Assembly (NCBI GenBank): GCA_020226215.1
Contig: CM035235.1
Coordinates: 47,521,511-47,585,510, forward strand
DNA: 64,000 bases
Source of the DNA: Sindora glabra
Lineage: Eukaryota > Streptophyta > Magnoliopsida > Fabales > Fabaceae
Direction: 5' to 3'
Shown here: piece by piece, positions 12,001 to 24,828 of the stretch
How positions within the stretch are numbered: position 1 is the first letter of the stretch
How the letters are laid out: every line of letters starts with the position of its first letter
Notes under the pieces: model-generated
Databases searched by the model: none
What the model was told of the DNA's origin: nothing
Seen by the model: the letters and a program-made list of their open reading frames with translations, nothing else
Position numbers and translations under genes: made by a program

Positions 12001-13779
12001 TAATTCTTTTGTTTAAAGGGTAAAGCTGTAATATTTAGTCTTGATAGAAATTTGTTCCGGGGTATGTTTAGAAGGAGTCGCCCCGGTACTCGTTGTGTTG
12101 ATCTCTTGTGGTTGTACCTTTGTTATGACAAAAAAAAAAAAATGTCATGCCTTAATATTGATATTACTTATTTTATTCTGAACTTTGATTAAAAAAAATT
12201 GATTAAGTCATTTGATTGTGGAAATAAATATTTATAATGGAGATATTTATATTTAAATCTGTTCATCGGTCAAGCGACCCGTCCGAACCAACATACCTAA
12301 CTTTAAAAATGTAAAATTTAGGTTTTTCCCCCCGTAAGAACTCAAATATTAATTATATTTTTTTATGATTCGATTAACATTTGAATCGAATTTAGATCAT
12401 GATTTTATGAATCGGTTGACCTGACTTAATATGATCTTATAAATATAAATATATATTATAAAAATATAATTATTTTTTGAAAAAATATTTAATTTGATGT
12501 AATTAAACATTTTGCAATCTATTTAAATACATATTTTTATATAAAAATCTTATTTTTTAAAAATAATATTAAAAATAAAAGTAATTAAAATTTCAAATTA
12601 TATTTGAACTTGAACCAATTTTTTTTATATAATTATGCATGCAAAATATGATCTAAAATACAATATTTAATTTCTACTAGGCATAATCAAGGTTGTTACT
12701 ACAATACCAAGAGTCATCTTTGACACTTTTTTAGTCTTTAATATTTTATGTTGCATTTGATATGATAGAATAAAAATAAATAGAATGACCATTTCATATA
12801 TATGATTAGGAATAAAATAGATATTCCACTTCATAATAATAATTGGTACAATAAATATGGTAAGAATGGAATGATAAAAATGTGTCAATATAAAAAATAC
12901 ACTTAAGAATAAAAGGAATATATAGAATTCAAATCATATTTATATAAACAATGATATTATCATTTTTTGTGACCGTATATATAATTCATAGTTGAATATG
13001 TATTATAAATAGTTAAATAATAATTTAAAAATAAAATAAAATAATAATATACATTAAATAAAAAACATACAATATGATCAATAATTAAAAAATATTACAA
13101 TTTAAATTAAATTATCAAAATTACAATTAGTAACACAAAATTTTACACAGTGAAAGCATAAAAAATTAATTTATCAAATTTTTATATTAAATAAATTTTA
13201 TAAATAATATAAAAATATTTTATTTTAAATTTTATTATTAAATGTATAATTATCAAAATATTTTATTAATAAATAATAATATTAAAATATGTAAAAAATG
13301 TGAGAAATAAAAATATTAAAAAACTATTCTATCATATTTATTATAAAATAATTATTCCTAAAAAATAAATATTTATATTTTATTATGCATACTAAATAAA
13401 TTTTTTAATTACATTCCGCATTTCACCTCTATTATGGAAAAAACAAAGGTTATTGAACAGTCAATGCTGCATTGCCATGTGCACTTGCTAGAACGGTTGG
13501 TAGCATTTTCTACATCATGTGGGTCACAATGTTAAGAATAAACAAAGACAACTTGGTTGTGATTCATTGATAATCATGAAACACAACTTCACAAAGCACT
13601 CACTAACAACAATTTATCACAAACTCAATTCTCAACAAATGAGGGATAGAGAAATTTTCATATCATCTAATTATGCCACTTTATAACTAATAAATAAAAA
13701 ATAATTAATAATTTTTAATTTAAATTTTAATATATATGAATCTCATTAAATTAATATTATTTTCATTTGTTAATTATGG
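9001..13779. other. AT-rich intergenic region with simple repeats
   Basis: No gene was recognised in this stretch of nearly 5 kb. Simple repeats: an AT/AC run at about 11307-11331 and a (CTTT)n run at about 11716-11742. About 12240-12460 has 'gattcgattaac...cgaatttagatc' phrases reminiscent of hAT-like MITE interiors, without recognisable ends. Small ORFs (9131-9319, 9736-9918, 11149-11331, 12667-12888) show no known domain. Confidence 0.5.
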
Positions 13780-14075
13780 TTAAGAAGTTATTTGGTTCAC
13801 AATAAGAAGTTTTATTTCTTAAAAATAAAAAATAAATTATTTAATTGATCATTATCTATTTTTTATAAAATATCAAAAAGTATTTACCCACCTTTTTTAG
13901 ATAAAATTATTCTTATTAAATTTAATTAATAATAATTAAAATTTATTAATTTATATTATAATAACATTGAAAATATGTTAATTATTTTATTAATATTTTT
14001 AAAAATTTTAAAATTAAATTAAATAAAATATTAAAAAATTACTTTTTAAAAGCATCACCTAAATAATTTTAAACG
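13780..14075. repeat. Solitary monomer related to the 14.8-16.3 kb array
   Basis: Contains the same ordered phrases as one unit of the downstream array: 'ttacccaccttttttagataaaattattcttatt', then the long 'aatttaattaataataattaaaatttattaatttatatta' block, then 'ttattttattaatattt'. The ends form a weak inverted repeat (GTTATTTGGTTCACA versus ATTATTTAGGTGATG on the minus strand), so the basic unit may be a MITE. Confidence 0.55.
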
Positions 14076-14779
14076 TATCACCCTAGCAAAGGAGGCCCTG
14101 TACCCCTGTTAGGTTGTTGCTTTACCAGCAAAAAGAAAATGCCCACCCTTCTGAAAAAGGAAGTTCAATGCCATACTGATTGTTAAACAAAAAAAAATAC
14201 ATATATTCACTTTGAGCAGTACAGAGTGAGTTTCTCTTATTCCCGACATAATTTAAAGTGTTAAAAATTAATTTATAATTTATACTATTAACACTCTATT
14301 TATATAATTTTTTTATCTAAAATTAACAAAATTTTCACATGCTAGTTAGCAAAATATTTAATTATGCAAACAACAAATAGATGACTGACGGAATTATAAT
14401 TTACTAAAGTAAACAAAGTGTATATTAGGAAATATTTCTAATCTCTGCAAAAAAAAAAAGAAATATTTCTACTCCTACACAAATATTAAAAATTTCAGTA
14501 TTATTTTTCCTTATATTTTGGAAAAAAAAATAATTACTTCCTAAATTTTAATTGTTATTCAGTCATCATGTTAAAACATTTTATTTAACGAAAAATTGCA
14601 CATATAAACAAAATATTGATATTGATAATGTAAATTACGAATCGACTCTTGTTAACGTATTAGGCTGCACGCGTATAAAATGAAGCACAACATATATCAT
14701 CGTCAAATATAAATGAGGTGCATTTTACCTTAAAAACACTATTGCTTGAAAAATAAAAAAAAGTAAGCTATTTGATTAC

Positions 14780-16335
14780 ATTGCAGAAAATAGGAATTCC
14801 TAAAAAATTCTATTTCATATAAAATATGAGAAATAATTTATTTACCTCCCTTTAAGATAAATTTTATTTCCTATATTATTTGTAGATATAATGACAAAAT
14901 TATTCTTATTAAATTTAATTAATAATAATTAAAATTTATTAATTTATATTATAATAATATTAATAATATAATAATTATTTTATTAACACTTTTTAAGATA
15001 TTCAAAGTTGAACTAAAGAAAATATAAAAAATTATTTCTTAAAAAGTGTTACTTCCTATGTGTCAATTAAATAACTTTAAGTATTTTCCAGGAAGTTAAA
15101 GTTTATATAAAATATTATTTTCTTATAAGCTCAATTTTCTGTAAAAAGTTACTTTCTGTAAAAATTAAACGACTCCTATATTTCAACTAGTATTATTGAT
15201 TTTATGGGATATAACTTATCCACCTTCCTCTCAGGTAAGTTTTATTTTATGTATTATTTATGGATATAATGATAAAATTACTCTCATTAAATTTAATTAA
15301 TAATAATTAAAATTTATTAATTTATATTATGATAATATTGAGGATAAAATAATTATTTTTTTAATATTTCTCAAGATATTCAAAGTTGAACTAAATAAAA
15401 TATAAAAAATTATTTCATAGAAAGTGTTACTTCCTATATATCAACTAAATAATTTTGAGCATTTTTCAAGAAGTTTACATAGGAGGTTATTTTCTTAGAA
15501 GCTCAATTTCCCACGAAAAGTTATTTTCTATAAAAATCAAATGGCTTTTATATTTCAAACAAGTATTTCAACTAGTATTAGTACTAATTTCATGGGACGT
15601 AATTTATCCACCTTCCTCTTAGATGAGTTTTATTTCCTGTGTTATGTATAGATATAATAATAAAATTATTCTCTTTAAATTTAATTAATAATAATTAAAA
15701 ATCATTAATTTGTATTATAATAATATTAAAAATATAATAATTATTTTATTAACATTTCTTATGATATTTAAAGTTGAATCAAATAAAATATAGAAAATTA
15801 CTTTCTAGGAAGTATTACTTCCTATGTGTTAACTAAACATAAAAGATTATTTTCTTATAAACTTAATTTCCTGTGGAAAGTTACTTTTTGTAAAAATCAA
15901 ATGACTTTTATATTTCAACTAGTATTAGTATTAATTTCATAGGATGTAACTTATCCATCTTCCTCTCAGATAAAATTTATTTTTTGTATTATTTATGAAT
16001 ATAATGATAAAATTATTCTCATTAAATTTAATTAATAATAATCAAAATTTATTAATTTATATTATAATAATATTGAGGATATAGTAATTATTTTATTAAT
16101 ACTTCTTAGGATATTCAAAGTTAAATCAAATAAAATATAAAAAATTATTTGTTAGAAAGTGTTATTTCCTATGTACCAACTATTCCTACGTGTCAACTAA
16201 ACAACTTTGAGCATTTTTTAGGAAGTTTACATAGGACGTCACTTAATTTTCCATGGAAAATTGCTTTATGTGAAAATCAAATGATTCCTAAATTTTAAAC
16301 AAGTATTTCAACTAGTATTAGCATTGATTTTATGA
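14780..16335. repeat. Tandem array of four ~350-390-bp units
   Basis: Each unit carries the same ordered landmarks: a 'ccaccttcctct' block (about 14842, 15221, 15609 and 15956), a 'taattaataataattaaaa' block, 'aagatattcaaagttgaa', 'gtgttacttcctatgt' and 'tatttcaactagtatta'. Spacing is about 379, 388 and 347 bp, so the units differ by small indels. The array ends about 790 bp before the start codon of the aspartic protease gene. A related single copy lies at 13780-14075. Confidence 0.8.
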
Positions 16336-17040
16336 TAAAATGTATGCTACAAGAGCAAAATATTCAATTCTCATAAATTTCATTTTATAAAACCAAAATT
16401 ACATAAAATTACATTTTAAAAGTTTCTCAATTTCATATTATAATCACAATATTCAATAAAAATATTGTGAAATTATAAACAAGTTAGTAAAATACATAAA
16501 AAAGTACATATTGATTGGAATTTTTTTTTACTTTCAAGTAACTACTTTTTTTTAAATCCATATATTTTTAGATTTTTTTTATCAAATATGAGATTATTAT
16601 TGTTCCAGGGGAAACTCAGTCCAATATTAATGAACCAACTATTTATCAATTCCAATAACTACCAATTAAGTTGAACACAAAGGTACAATTGGGAGCCCAT
16701 TCCATCTTGGAATAGATCATGCCAATAACTATTTTGAATTGTCCATTTTGCTTTTGCCTTTGTTATTCTAAAATATGATTTTCCACACATGAAAATTGCT
16801 CTCATGTAGCAAAATATCAATTTCCACCAAATTGAGTAAAATGCACACCAAACTTTCTCGTCATTAAGCATAAAACAGTGAAAACACAAACTGCATTTCT
16901 AGGTAATAGTTATAGTAATTAGTGACAATGAAACTTTTTGGCTCTCACAATAATCATAATTAACTGCCAGCTTCTCACCTGTATTATTTGATGATCCAAA
17001 CAAGCCCGCTTTCTCAGAGCCGCCTTCCAGCACTGCTTAC
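16336..17040. other. Upstream region of the aspartic protease gene
   Basis: Base composition becomes less AT-rich from about 16610. No ORF here looks real; the minus-strand 76-codon ORF at 16659-16889 matches nothing known to me. Promoter elements are probably within this stretch but none can be named with confidence. Confidence 0.4.
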
Positions 17041-17122
17041 ACTCACTCCCTCCACTATTTAATCTCTGGCAATCTTTGTAGCTTCTGGCCCTATCTCTCT
17101 CTTTCTTCTATCTCTCTCTACA
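17041..17122 (+). promoter_or_regulatory. Putative core promoter and CT-rich 5' leader
   Basis: A TATA-like TATTTAAT lies at 17056-17063, about 60 bp before the start codon. A pyrimidine-rich tract (about 17088-17120) follows, of the kind often found around plant transcription starts. The start-codon context (CTACAATGG, G at +4) is favourable. The transcription start is not determined. Confidence 0.4.
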
Positions 17123-18571
17123 ATGGAAGGGAAAGCAAGAAGAAATGCTACTTTGTTCTCCTTCGTCGCCATTTTCCTATCGCTTTCAGCAGCTTCAACT
17201 GAAAACCCAGCTCAATTCCAGACCCAAACTCTGGTTCTTCATTCTCTTCCTCACCCAGCCACTCTCTCATGGCCAGAAACCGAATCTGTCTCTGTTCCCA
17301 ATAACGGCATCGGATCCGACCCAGAATCCGCCACCACACTGGAGCTCCACCACGTAGATGCTTTCTCCCTCAACAAAACCCCAGACCAGCTCTTCCACCT
17401 TAGGCTGCAAAGAGACGCGGCCAGAGTGAAATCCCTTACTTCCATTGATGCAAAAGCCGCAGCTTTTAACCAGAGCCAGATTCGCGGGTCGGGTTTCAGC
17501 AGCTCTGTGATTTCGGGTCTTGCTCAAGGTAGTGGCGAGTACTTCACTCGCTTGGGTGTGGGTACTCCTCCGAGGTACGTTTACATGGTGCTGGACACCG
17601 GAAGCGATATCGTTTGGTTGCAGTGTGCTCCTTGCAAGAAATGCTACTCGCAAGCTGACCCAATTTTTGACCCGAAGAAGTCTCGGTCTTTCGCCGGAAT
17701 CCCATGTGGCTCGCCCTTGTGCCGCCGGCTGGATTCGTCGGGATGCAACCAGAAGAAGGCGTGCCTCTACCAGGTTTCCTATGGTGACGGTTCCTTCACT
17801 GTCGGCGAGTTCTCCACTGAAACGTTGACATTTCGAGGAAGAAAGGTGGCGCGCGTGGCTCTCGGCTGTGGTCACGACAACGAAGGCCTCTTCGTGGGCG
17901 CCGCCGGTTTATTAGGGCTCGGCCGCGGAGGGTTGTCATTTCCGACTCAAACAGGTGCCCAGTTCAACCAGAAGTTCTCGTATTGTTTGGTGGACCGGTC
18001 TACCTCGTCCAAACCGTCCTCCATCGTTTTTGGTGATTCGGCCGTTTCTCGAATCGCCCGGTTCACACCTCTGCTCAAAAACCCTAAGCTCGAGACATTC
18101 TACTATGTAGAACTCCTCGGGATCAGTGTTGGTGGTGCGCCTGTGCGCGGCGTCTCCGCCTCGCTCTTCCGCATTGACAATTCCGGTAACGGCGGTGTTA
18201 TCATTGATTCCGGTACCTCCGTGACGAGGCTAACTCGACCCGCATATATCGCTCTCAGAGACGCATTCCGGGTCGGGGCAGCCCACCTGAAACGGGCACC
18301 TGAGTTTTCATTGTTCGATACTTGCTACGACCTTTCGGGACAGACAGAGGTGAAGGTTCCGACCGTGGTGCTACATTTCCGTGGTGCTGACGTGTCACTT
18401 CCGGCGACTAATTACCTGATTCCGGTGGACACCAGCGGCAGCTTCTGCTTTGCTTTCGCGGGTACAATGAGTGGGTTGTCGATAATTGGTAACATCCAGC
18501 AGCAAGGGTTCCGGGTCGTGTACGATTTGGCAACATCTCGAGTCGGGTTTGCTCCGCGTGGATGTGCGTGA
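17123..18571 (+). CDS. Nepenthesin-type (A1B) aspartic protease, secreted, APF1/APF2-like
   Basis: An intact, intronless gene for a 482-residue pepsin-family endopeptidase. Residues 1 to about 25 look like a signal peptide. A propeptide follows, with the N-terminal phrase LELHHVDAFSLNKTPDQLFH. The mature fold starts near GEYFTRLGVGTPP (Tyr140). The two catalytic motifs are Asp158-Thr-Gly-Ser and Asp362-Ser-Gly-Thr, and the flap tyrosine is Tyr220 in YGDGSFTVG. Between the first Asp and the flap is the cysteine-rich nepenthesin insert (from Cys168, CAPCKKC), the mark of this plant subfamily. Length and motifs are complete, so it should be active in the apoplast or secretory pathway. Substrates are unknown. 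Closest relatives recalled are Arabidopsis At1g01300 and At3g61820. Codons are far GC-richer than the flanking DNA. The first ATG is chosen because it gives the signal peptide. Confidence 0.95.
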   Translation: MEGKARRNATLFSFVAIFLSLSAASTENPAQFQTQTLVLHSLPHPATLSWPETESVSVPNNGIGSDPESATTLELHHVDAFSLNKTPDQLFHLRLQRDAARVKSLTSIDAKAAAFNQSQIRGSGFSSSVISGLAQGSGEYFTRLGVGTPPRYVYMVLDTGSDIVWLQCAPCKKCYSQADPIFDPKKSRSFAGIPCGSPLCRRLDSSGCNQKKACLYQVSYGDGSFTVGEFSTETLTFRGRKVARVALGCGHDNEGLFVGAAGLLGLGRGGLSFPTQTGAQFNQKFSYCLVDRSTSSKPSSIVFGDSAVSRIARFTPLLKNPKLETFYYVELLGISVGGAPVRGVSASLFRIDNSGNGGVIIDSGTSVTRLTRPAYIALRDAFRVGAAHLKRAPEFSLFDTCYDLSGQTEVKVPTVVLHFRGADVSLPATNYLIPVDTSGSFCFAFAGTMSGLSIIGNIQQQGFRVVYDLATSRVGFAPRGCA

Positions 18572-18707
18572 GAACCGTGAGTTTTGGGAAATTACCGGGT
18601 CCCGGTTTTTCTAATTATTGTTAGATTGCTTTTTCTATATTAAAAAAGAAAAAGGGAAAAAACCGAAAGGTAATTAGATTATAATGTTATGGATTTTAAG
18701 ATGATTT

Positions 18708-18713
18708 AATAAA
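18708..18713 (+). terminator. Candidate poly(A) signal of the protease gene
   Basis: AATAAA, 137 bp after the stop codon, in an AT-rich 3' region preceded by T-rich sequence. It is the first exact AATAAA downstream. Cleavage position is not known. Confidence 0.4.
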
Positions 18714-18759
18714 TTGTAGTGATAAGGGAGGATGTTTTTATAATTCACGTGGTGCTTGG

Positions 18760-20569
18760 TTGTATTAATGTTAGCTAATTAAATTAAATATGATTACTCG
18801 AATACAAGGGTAATTCGCTTAATGCTTAATCCTTCGATTTTAGTGCTAATTCTAGCTAGTTTTCCCAGTATTTAATATTTAATAATACAGTGATATTGTT
18901 TTTAATAATAGATTGAAATATTGCCGTATTTCTAGCGCATTAAAAAAGTATAATCACGTTTTAATATTCAATAATACAGTTATATTGTTTTAATCACATG
19001 TGGATAATCAAGAAATACAATACTTAATAATTTTTTAATAAAGTTATTTTTAATTATTTTAAAATTTAAAATATTAACAATTTTTTCTTTTAATAAAAAT
19101 TATTTTCACGGTTCGAATTCTTATCCATCTTGATATTGAGCTTCCGTGCATTAAATTTAACTTCTGAGTTTTGTTACATAAGTTCATTTAAAAATATTTT
19201 AAAGTTAAACTTTTTCATAAATTGTGTTATTTCCAATTTTTTGAATTGTCTATTAAGAAAGTGTTTTTCAGGAAAGTTTATCTCTGATGTAATGAATCTA
19301 ATGATGAGATTATTTATTATTTATGGGCATTTTCATTGTAATTTTTTAAAATTATATGTATAGACTTAATTTCATTAAATCAATAAAATAAGACATTTGT
19401 TAAGAGGCTGCTGGTAAATAACATTAAAATTATAATTTTAAAAAATAGGTTTTTTTAAATTTCTATTCTTTCATTCAATTTGTTTTTAATATTTTATATT
19501 TTAAATTAAAAATAATCAAAATAAAAATACATAACTGCCTAGAATATTTAATCAACAGAATGATTAACGGGGCTCATTAAATAAACAAATAAAATTGCCC
19601 ATGAAACTTCCCTTTGCATCCGTAATTGGCGGGATCAGATGCAATCCATGATGTCGAGTCGTCGACTACGGTACAGAAGGTACCCGTGCATCTCGTACGG
19701 CATGGCAGCCCCTTTCGCTTTTTCATTCATTTATTTTTGGCAGTTTTGGAGTGCTGTCGGATTGTTAACCTATTCACAGCCAATTCAAGATGGATTCGAA
19801 GAAATTTCGATTTCAATTCAAGTCTTTAAGTATAATTAAAAAATAAAAAGAATTTATTTTTAAATAAATTTATTTTTTAATTATAATTTTCTCTCACTAA
19901 AAATTTTAATATTAATTATATTTAAAATAATTATTATTAAAAATCATATCATCAATAAAAATTATGATTAATAATCGGAAAATAGAGGCAAGTTGTGGCA
20001 AAGAACAAATTTTGTCTAAATTTTTATCAATAACATTAATTTCACCTATTCTTATTATATTTTTTAATTAATAATAGACTATGAGGCAACAAATACTAAT
20101 TTTTTTTATTTATACCCAAAGTATCCCTATACTTTAAGTATGAAACTAATTTTGTTCAAGAATGAAATGATAAATAGTAAATTCTTCTGAACAAAGATGC
20201 CTCAACTTAAAATATTTTGAAATTTAATCTATTTTTATCGAATCAATCAATTAGTAAGAGGTTATAAGTAATTATATATTAAGATTACGTAGATGGAATA
20301 AATAAAATTAATATCTAATTTTCTTCATAGGTTACTTTTTTTTTACTTCACTTATAGGTGGCATTTTTATTTGGAAAAATATTTCTCACAATTTTAAGCT
20401 ATTTGATGAGAACATTAAATTTTTACATTCAATTATAAAAAAATTATTTAAAAATATTTTTAACTTAATATTTCTTCAAAATATTCTTGCAGAGGAAATG
20501 AGTATTTTACACTCCTCTAAATAAGGATGTCTTGTTTAGTAGTATAAATATATTATTTTACCTAACCTT
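18760..20569. other. Intergenic region
   Basis: Mostly AT-rich with no recognised gene. A short less AT-rich patch at about 19560-19815 includes GTCGAGTCGTCGAC and 'ggtacccgtgcatctcgtacggcatgg'. It carries overlapping ORFs of 66-67 codons with no known domain. About 19837-19881 forms an AT-rich hairpin, and its right part resembles 36750-36790, so it may be a MITE remnant. Confidence 0.4.
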
Positions 20570-20935
20570 ATATTTAAGTTTTATTATCATTTACTTTTAT
20601 TGAGTATTGTCCATCACTAATTATTATCATTAATCATCACTTGTCACCATTTAACATTGCTAACTTTACTACAATCCAATATTCTTGTGCTATCCAATAC
20701 TATCCATTATCGTTAATTACCTTTATCATTCATTATCATTGACACTCTTTCTCATTACTACTCATCATTATTAATCATCTCTTGTTACTATTCATTATTA
20801 TCGATTACTATTTTACTCTATTACCATTTACTATCATCCACCATTATTTATTAGTGTTGCCATCATTAATAGCTATTGATTATTTCCTATCACTACCTAT
20901 CATCCAATGATTATTGTCAAGTAATACTACTTGTA
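20570..20935. repeat. Degenerate (ATC)-rich low-complexity repeat, opposite orientation to the 2.5-kb copy
   Basis: A diverged run of words such as ATCATTAATCATCACTT, TTACTATTCATTATTATC and CACTACCTATCATCC. Read on the other strand, the word content matches the block at 2468-2800. Confidence 0.55.
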
Positions 20936-23900
20936 TTTTCTCTTCGTTACTCTCTTCCCACTTTCTTTTTCAAATTTAAGAAAATAGGTTAATTTAATCT
21001 ATTTTTTTACAAACTTAAAAAGTCTTTTTCTTTTGATGATATGGATAGGAAAGTGAGGGGAGAGTGAGAAAAGAAGGGTGCAAGTAACATCATTCATCTA
21101 ACACTATTTATAAAAATTTAAAAGGATAATATTATAATATTTTTAAAAAAAATTAGCTAAAACCAAACGTGGTAATATAATATTTCTAAATTATATTCTT
21201 AAAAATTGCATTCTCTTTAAATATTATTTTTTTGAAAATGTATAATTCTATAAATTAAATGATGCTATTAAACCATGAACAATGAAAATGCCTACATTTA
21301 ATTCACATCTCCTTTCAAAATACGTGAGATTCAAAATTAAAACCTTATTTATTTTGCAAGAGGATGTCAATTGGATGCAAATCTTAGGAGTATGAATGTA
21401 ACAAGATTCATAAAATGTTGGTTGAAGTGGAGGGAAGTAAGTCACAATGAGGACAATCTCCCAATAACTCGCTTCACAAAACCTTGGAGGCAAGGCACAT
21501 GCTTTGGCATATTGCTTCGGAAAACACATGCCGGGAGAGGCAGAAGGTCAAAAATAGTGGGCAGCAACCGACCATCCCATGATTAAGGTTAAGTCACTGA
21601 GTGCCGGAGCCATTGAGAAATCAAAAATTAATATTGCTTATTGCACACTGTGACCTTTTAATTGTCTTAAAATTTGCACTTCTGGAACTCAGAAAAAATT
21701 CCAGCAGTTTATGATGGACTTTATGTGCGTATTATGTCAATGTTGGAGTGAAACTTACGTTAAAATGGGATTCACATGTAACACTGTCCACCGGATTGAA
21801 TTATTTAAAATTTCACGTAATTTAATTACAAATTTATATAAATCGTTTCAAGCGAATTAAATTTTGGACAAATCAATCTACATATATATAATTAAAATTT
21901 GCAAATCCACGAGTTGTATCACAAACACAAATCTAATTGGATGATCTAAAATTTGATTCATTTTTAAGTAAGTTTATATAAATCAGTTTTTACAAACTGA
22001 AATTTGTACATATTGATCTGATCTAAATTTAATTGGTTTATTTTACATGCTTATTCAAAAAAATTTTAATGATTTTGATAAATCTTGTAAGCATTTTGAT
22101 TTTTGTAACAATGAAATTCAAATAGTAATAATAATTTTGATAAATGTTGTGAGAATTAAGTGAAAATTCATTGAACATTACTATTGAAGAAATTGTCAAA
22201 AATAAGTTAGTAGAAGGTGGCAGCAATTAGGATATTAATTGTTCCTTTGTTACATGCTTTTGGGGTCAAATTGAGCTGTTCAAGGAGGCATCCAAAAATG
22301 AAAGATTGCACAGAGTGGATGGAGCACTACTCGTTGCTGGTGCAAGCTAGGTCCTTTTCTAAAAGAAGCCATGATGACTTAGCGTGTTTAGCGTCTTTTT
22401 TGGAAAAATTTTATTTTTTTTATACATAAAAGAAGGAATTTTATATATTTTTAGTTTGTGATTAAAAATATAAAATTTAAAAATATAATTATGACAAAAA
22501 TAAATTATTCTTTAAAAAATAAATTATTAAAATATTAATTTTTGCCAATTTTTATATTTAATATTAAATATTTAAATTATTTTTGAATATCTTAATATTT
22601 TATAATTATATTTTTTTTAAAAAAAATTCCCTCAAAATCACGAGGACTTAAAATTTTATAGTCAACACTGCCTCGCAGGCAAATTCTTTCTCCCTTTGAA
22701 GAAACAAAGAAATTAGTGAAAGAGGCCTACCAGAGTTTTTTTTTTTTTAATAATATTATTATAAGAGTACTTCGTGCCTATAGAATCTGTGATTTAATAC
22801 TGTTATGATTCAAATGGTAAAGTCATCTTCAGAATTTTACTAAAATTCTAGTAGTTCTAAGAATGGTGCTTGTTAAGGTATTCTTATAAATTTGGTATTT
22901 GAAGTGGTGTGATAATATACAAATCATTACATGAAATTATCAAAAGTTTTAGTAATGATTTGATATTCTTATTCAATAACCTATATTTTGTCACATTATC
23001 TTAGTATCAAACCCTCGTAATTTTTTAAATATTATCCTTATATTTCGTATCAATTTTAGTTAAAAAAGAAAATTTTCTTTTGAAAAAAGGTGAAAGTATT
23101 TGAAATCTTACTTATTATATATAGCAACACACATAAAAAGTGGGATTAAAAATAAAAATAATACTTTGTTTTTATTTAAATATTCATGCCATAATCTAAA
23201 TTTTCTAGATCCCGCAGCTGCTTAGTACTGTTCAACAACCTATGTGTATCTGCCTGCAGACGTGATTCGTGGCACCTGGTCTTGCATTTTGTTATATGCC
23301 TGCCTTCATCTTCTTTACTTTGTGGGGGAGATAGTTTTTAAAATAATATTTTGATTTTGATTCGTCTGATACTGTAATTTGATTCACTACATCTTTAATT
23401 TATTTTTTTACAAAAAATTATAGAAAAGAAATATTTACCCAATGTTACCAAGCAGGGGAGCAATAACATGTTAAGGCGGCATTTTCGAGGATTCTTTTAC
23501 GTGCAATTTATTTTTGAATTGATTTCGTTCCATTTGTATGATCAAAAATAAATTTTTGCTTTATTTTTAAATAATTTTTAAATGATATTTAATTTTAAAT
23601 AAAATTTTATTTTATTTATCATTTTTATTTTAAATATATTTATACTATTATAAAATTTATTAAATTTAGTTTTCATTAAGATTTATTTTATTTGGTTTAA
23701 AATGTATATTATATAAAAAATTTATCCTATTTTTAATATTACATTTATTATGATATCATCAAAACTTATTTTTAAATAAATTTTATATATTTTTAATATA
23801 TTCTAAATAAAATAAGTGATTTAAAAATAAATTAAAATTATTATTTTTGATAAAGTTTCAAAATAGTCAAACTCATTCATAAATAAATTGAAATCATTTC

Positions 23901-24200
23901 AAATTGAGATGAAGTGAAATCAATTTTAAAAAAATTGCATGTCAAACAAACTATTCATTTAAATAGAAACAATTTCAATTTACTTATAAATAAATTATAT
24001 TATTTTAAAATTTTGGTAAAAATAATAATTTTAATTTATTTATAAATAAATTATTTTATTTAAAATATATTAAAAATACATAGAACTTAATTAAAAAATT
24101 ATTTTTAATAGTATCATAGTAAATATAATATTGAAAAGAGAATAATTTTTTATATAATATGTATTTTAGGCAAAAAAGTAAATTTTAGGAAATTTTTTGT
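20936..24200. other. Intergenic region
   Basis: No gene recognised. Less AT-rich patches at about 21360-21620, 22200-22400 and 23200-23330 contain short ORFs (21371-21586, 22217-22429) without known domains; they could be gene relics or transposon fragments. About 22389-22640 has the central phrases of MITE family 1 but not clear ends. Confidence 0.4.
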
Positions 24201-24828
24201 TAAATTTAATGAATTTTATAATGGTACAAATATAATTAAAATAAAAATAATAAATAAAATAAAGTGATATTCATTTTTACTAAAAATGAAACATTATTTT
24301 TAAAAACATTTTTAAAAAATAGAATGAAATTTTGCTTTTGCTATGCCAAACTATGGGTTATTGTATTTGATAACGATGTTTCGGGTGATAAATAAAATCA
24401 TTTTAAAATGGAACTGTTAAATGTATCCTCATGAGAAGAATATCACCTAAAAACATGGATATTAAGGTTCCGTTTCGCGCAATTAGTTGATAAATTAGCT
24501 GATAATTGATAAGTTAAATTTAATAAATTTTATAATGGTACAAATATAATTAAAATAAAAATAATAAATAAAATAAAGTGATATTCATTTTTACTAAAAA
24601 TGAAACATTATTTTTAAAAACATTTTTAAAAAATAGAATGAAATTTTGCTTTTGCTATGCCAAACTATGGGTTATTGTATTTGATAACGATGTTTCAGGT
24701 GATAAATAAAATCATTTTAAAATGGAATTGTTAAATGTATCCTCATGAGAAGAATGTCACCTAAAAACATGGATATTAAGGTTCCGTTTCGCGCAATTAA
24801 TTGATAAATTAGCTGATAATTGATAAGT
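24201..24828. repeat. Recent 314-bp tandem duplication
   Basis: Two copies, 24201-24514 and 24515-24828, align with no gaps and about five substitutions by eye (for example 'tttcgggtg' versus 'tttcaggtg', and 'gaatatcacc' versus 'gaatgtcacc'). The duplicated unit ends with the first ~50 bp of the PIF-like MITE that starts at 24780, so the first copy carries a truncated MITE end at 24466-24514. Confidence 0.92.

Noticed and set aside
17145..17875. ORFs of 63-202 codons overlapping the aspartic protease on both strands
   Set aside because: Shadows of the GC-richer protease gene; the main frame carries both catalytic motifs and a signal peptide.
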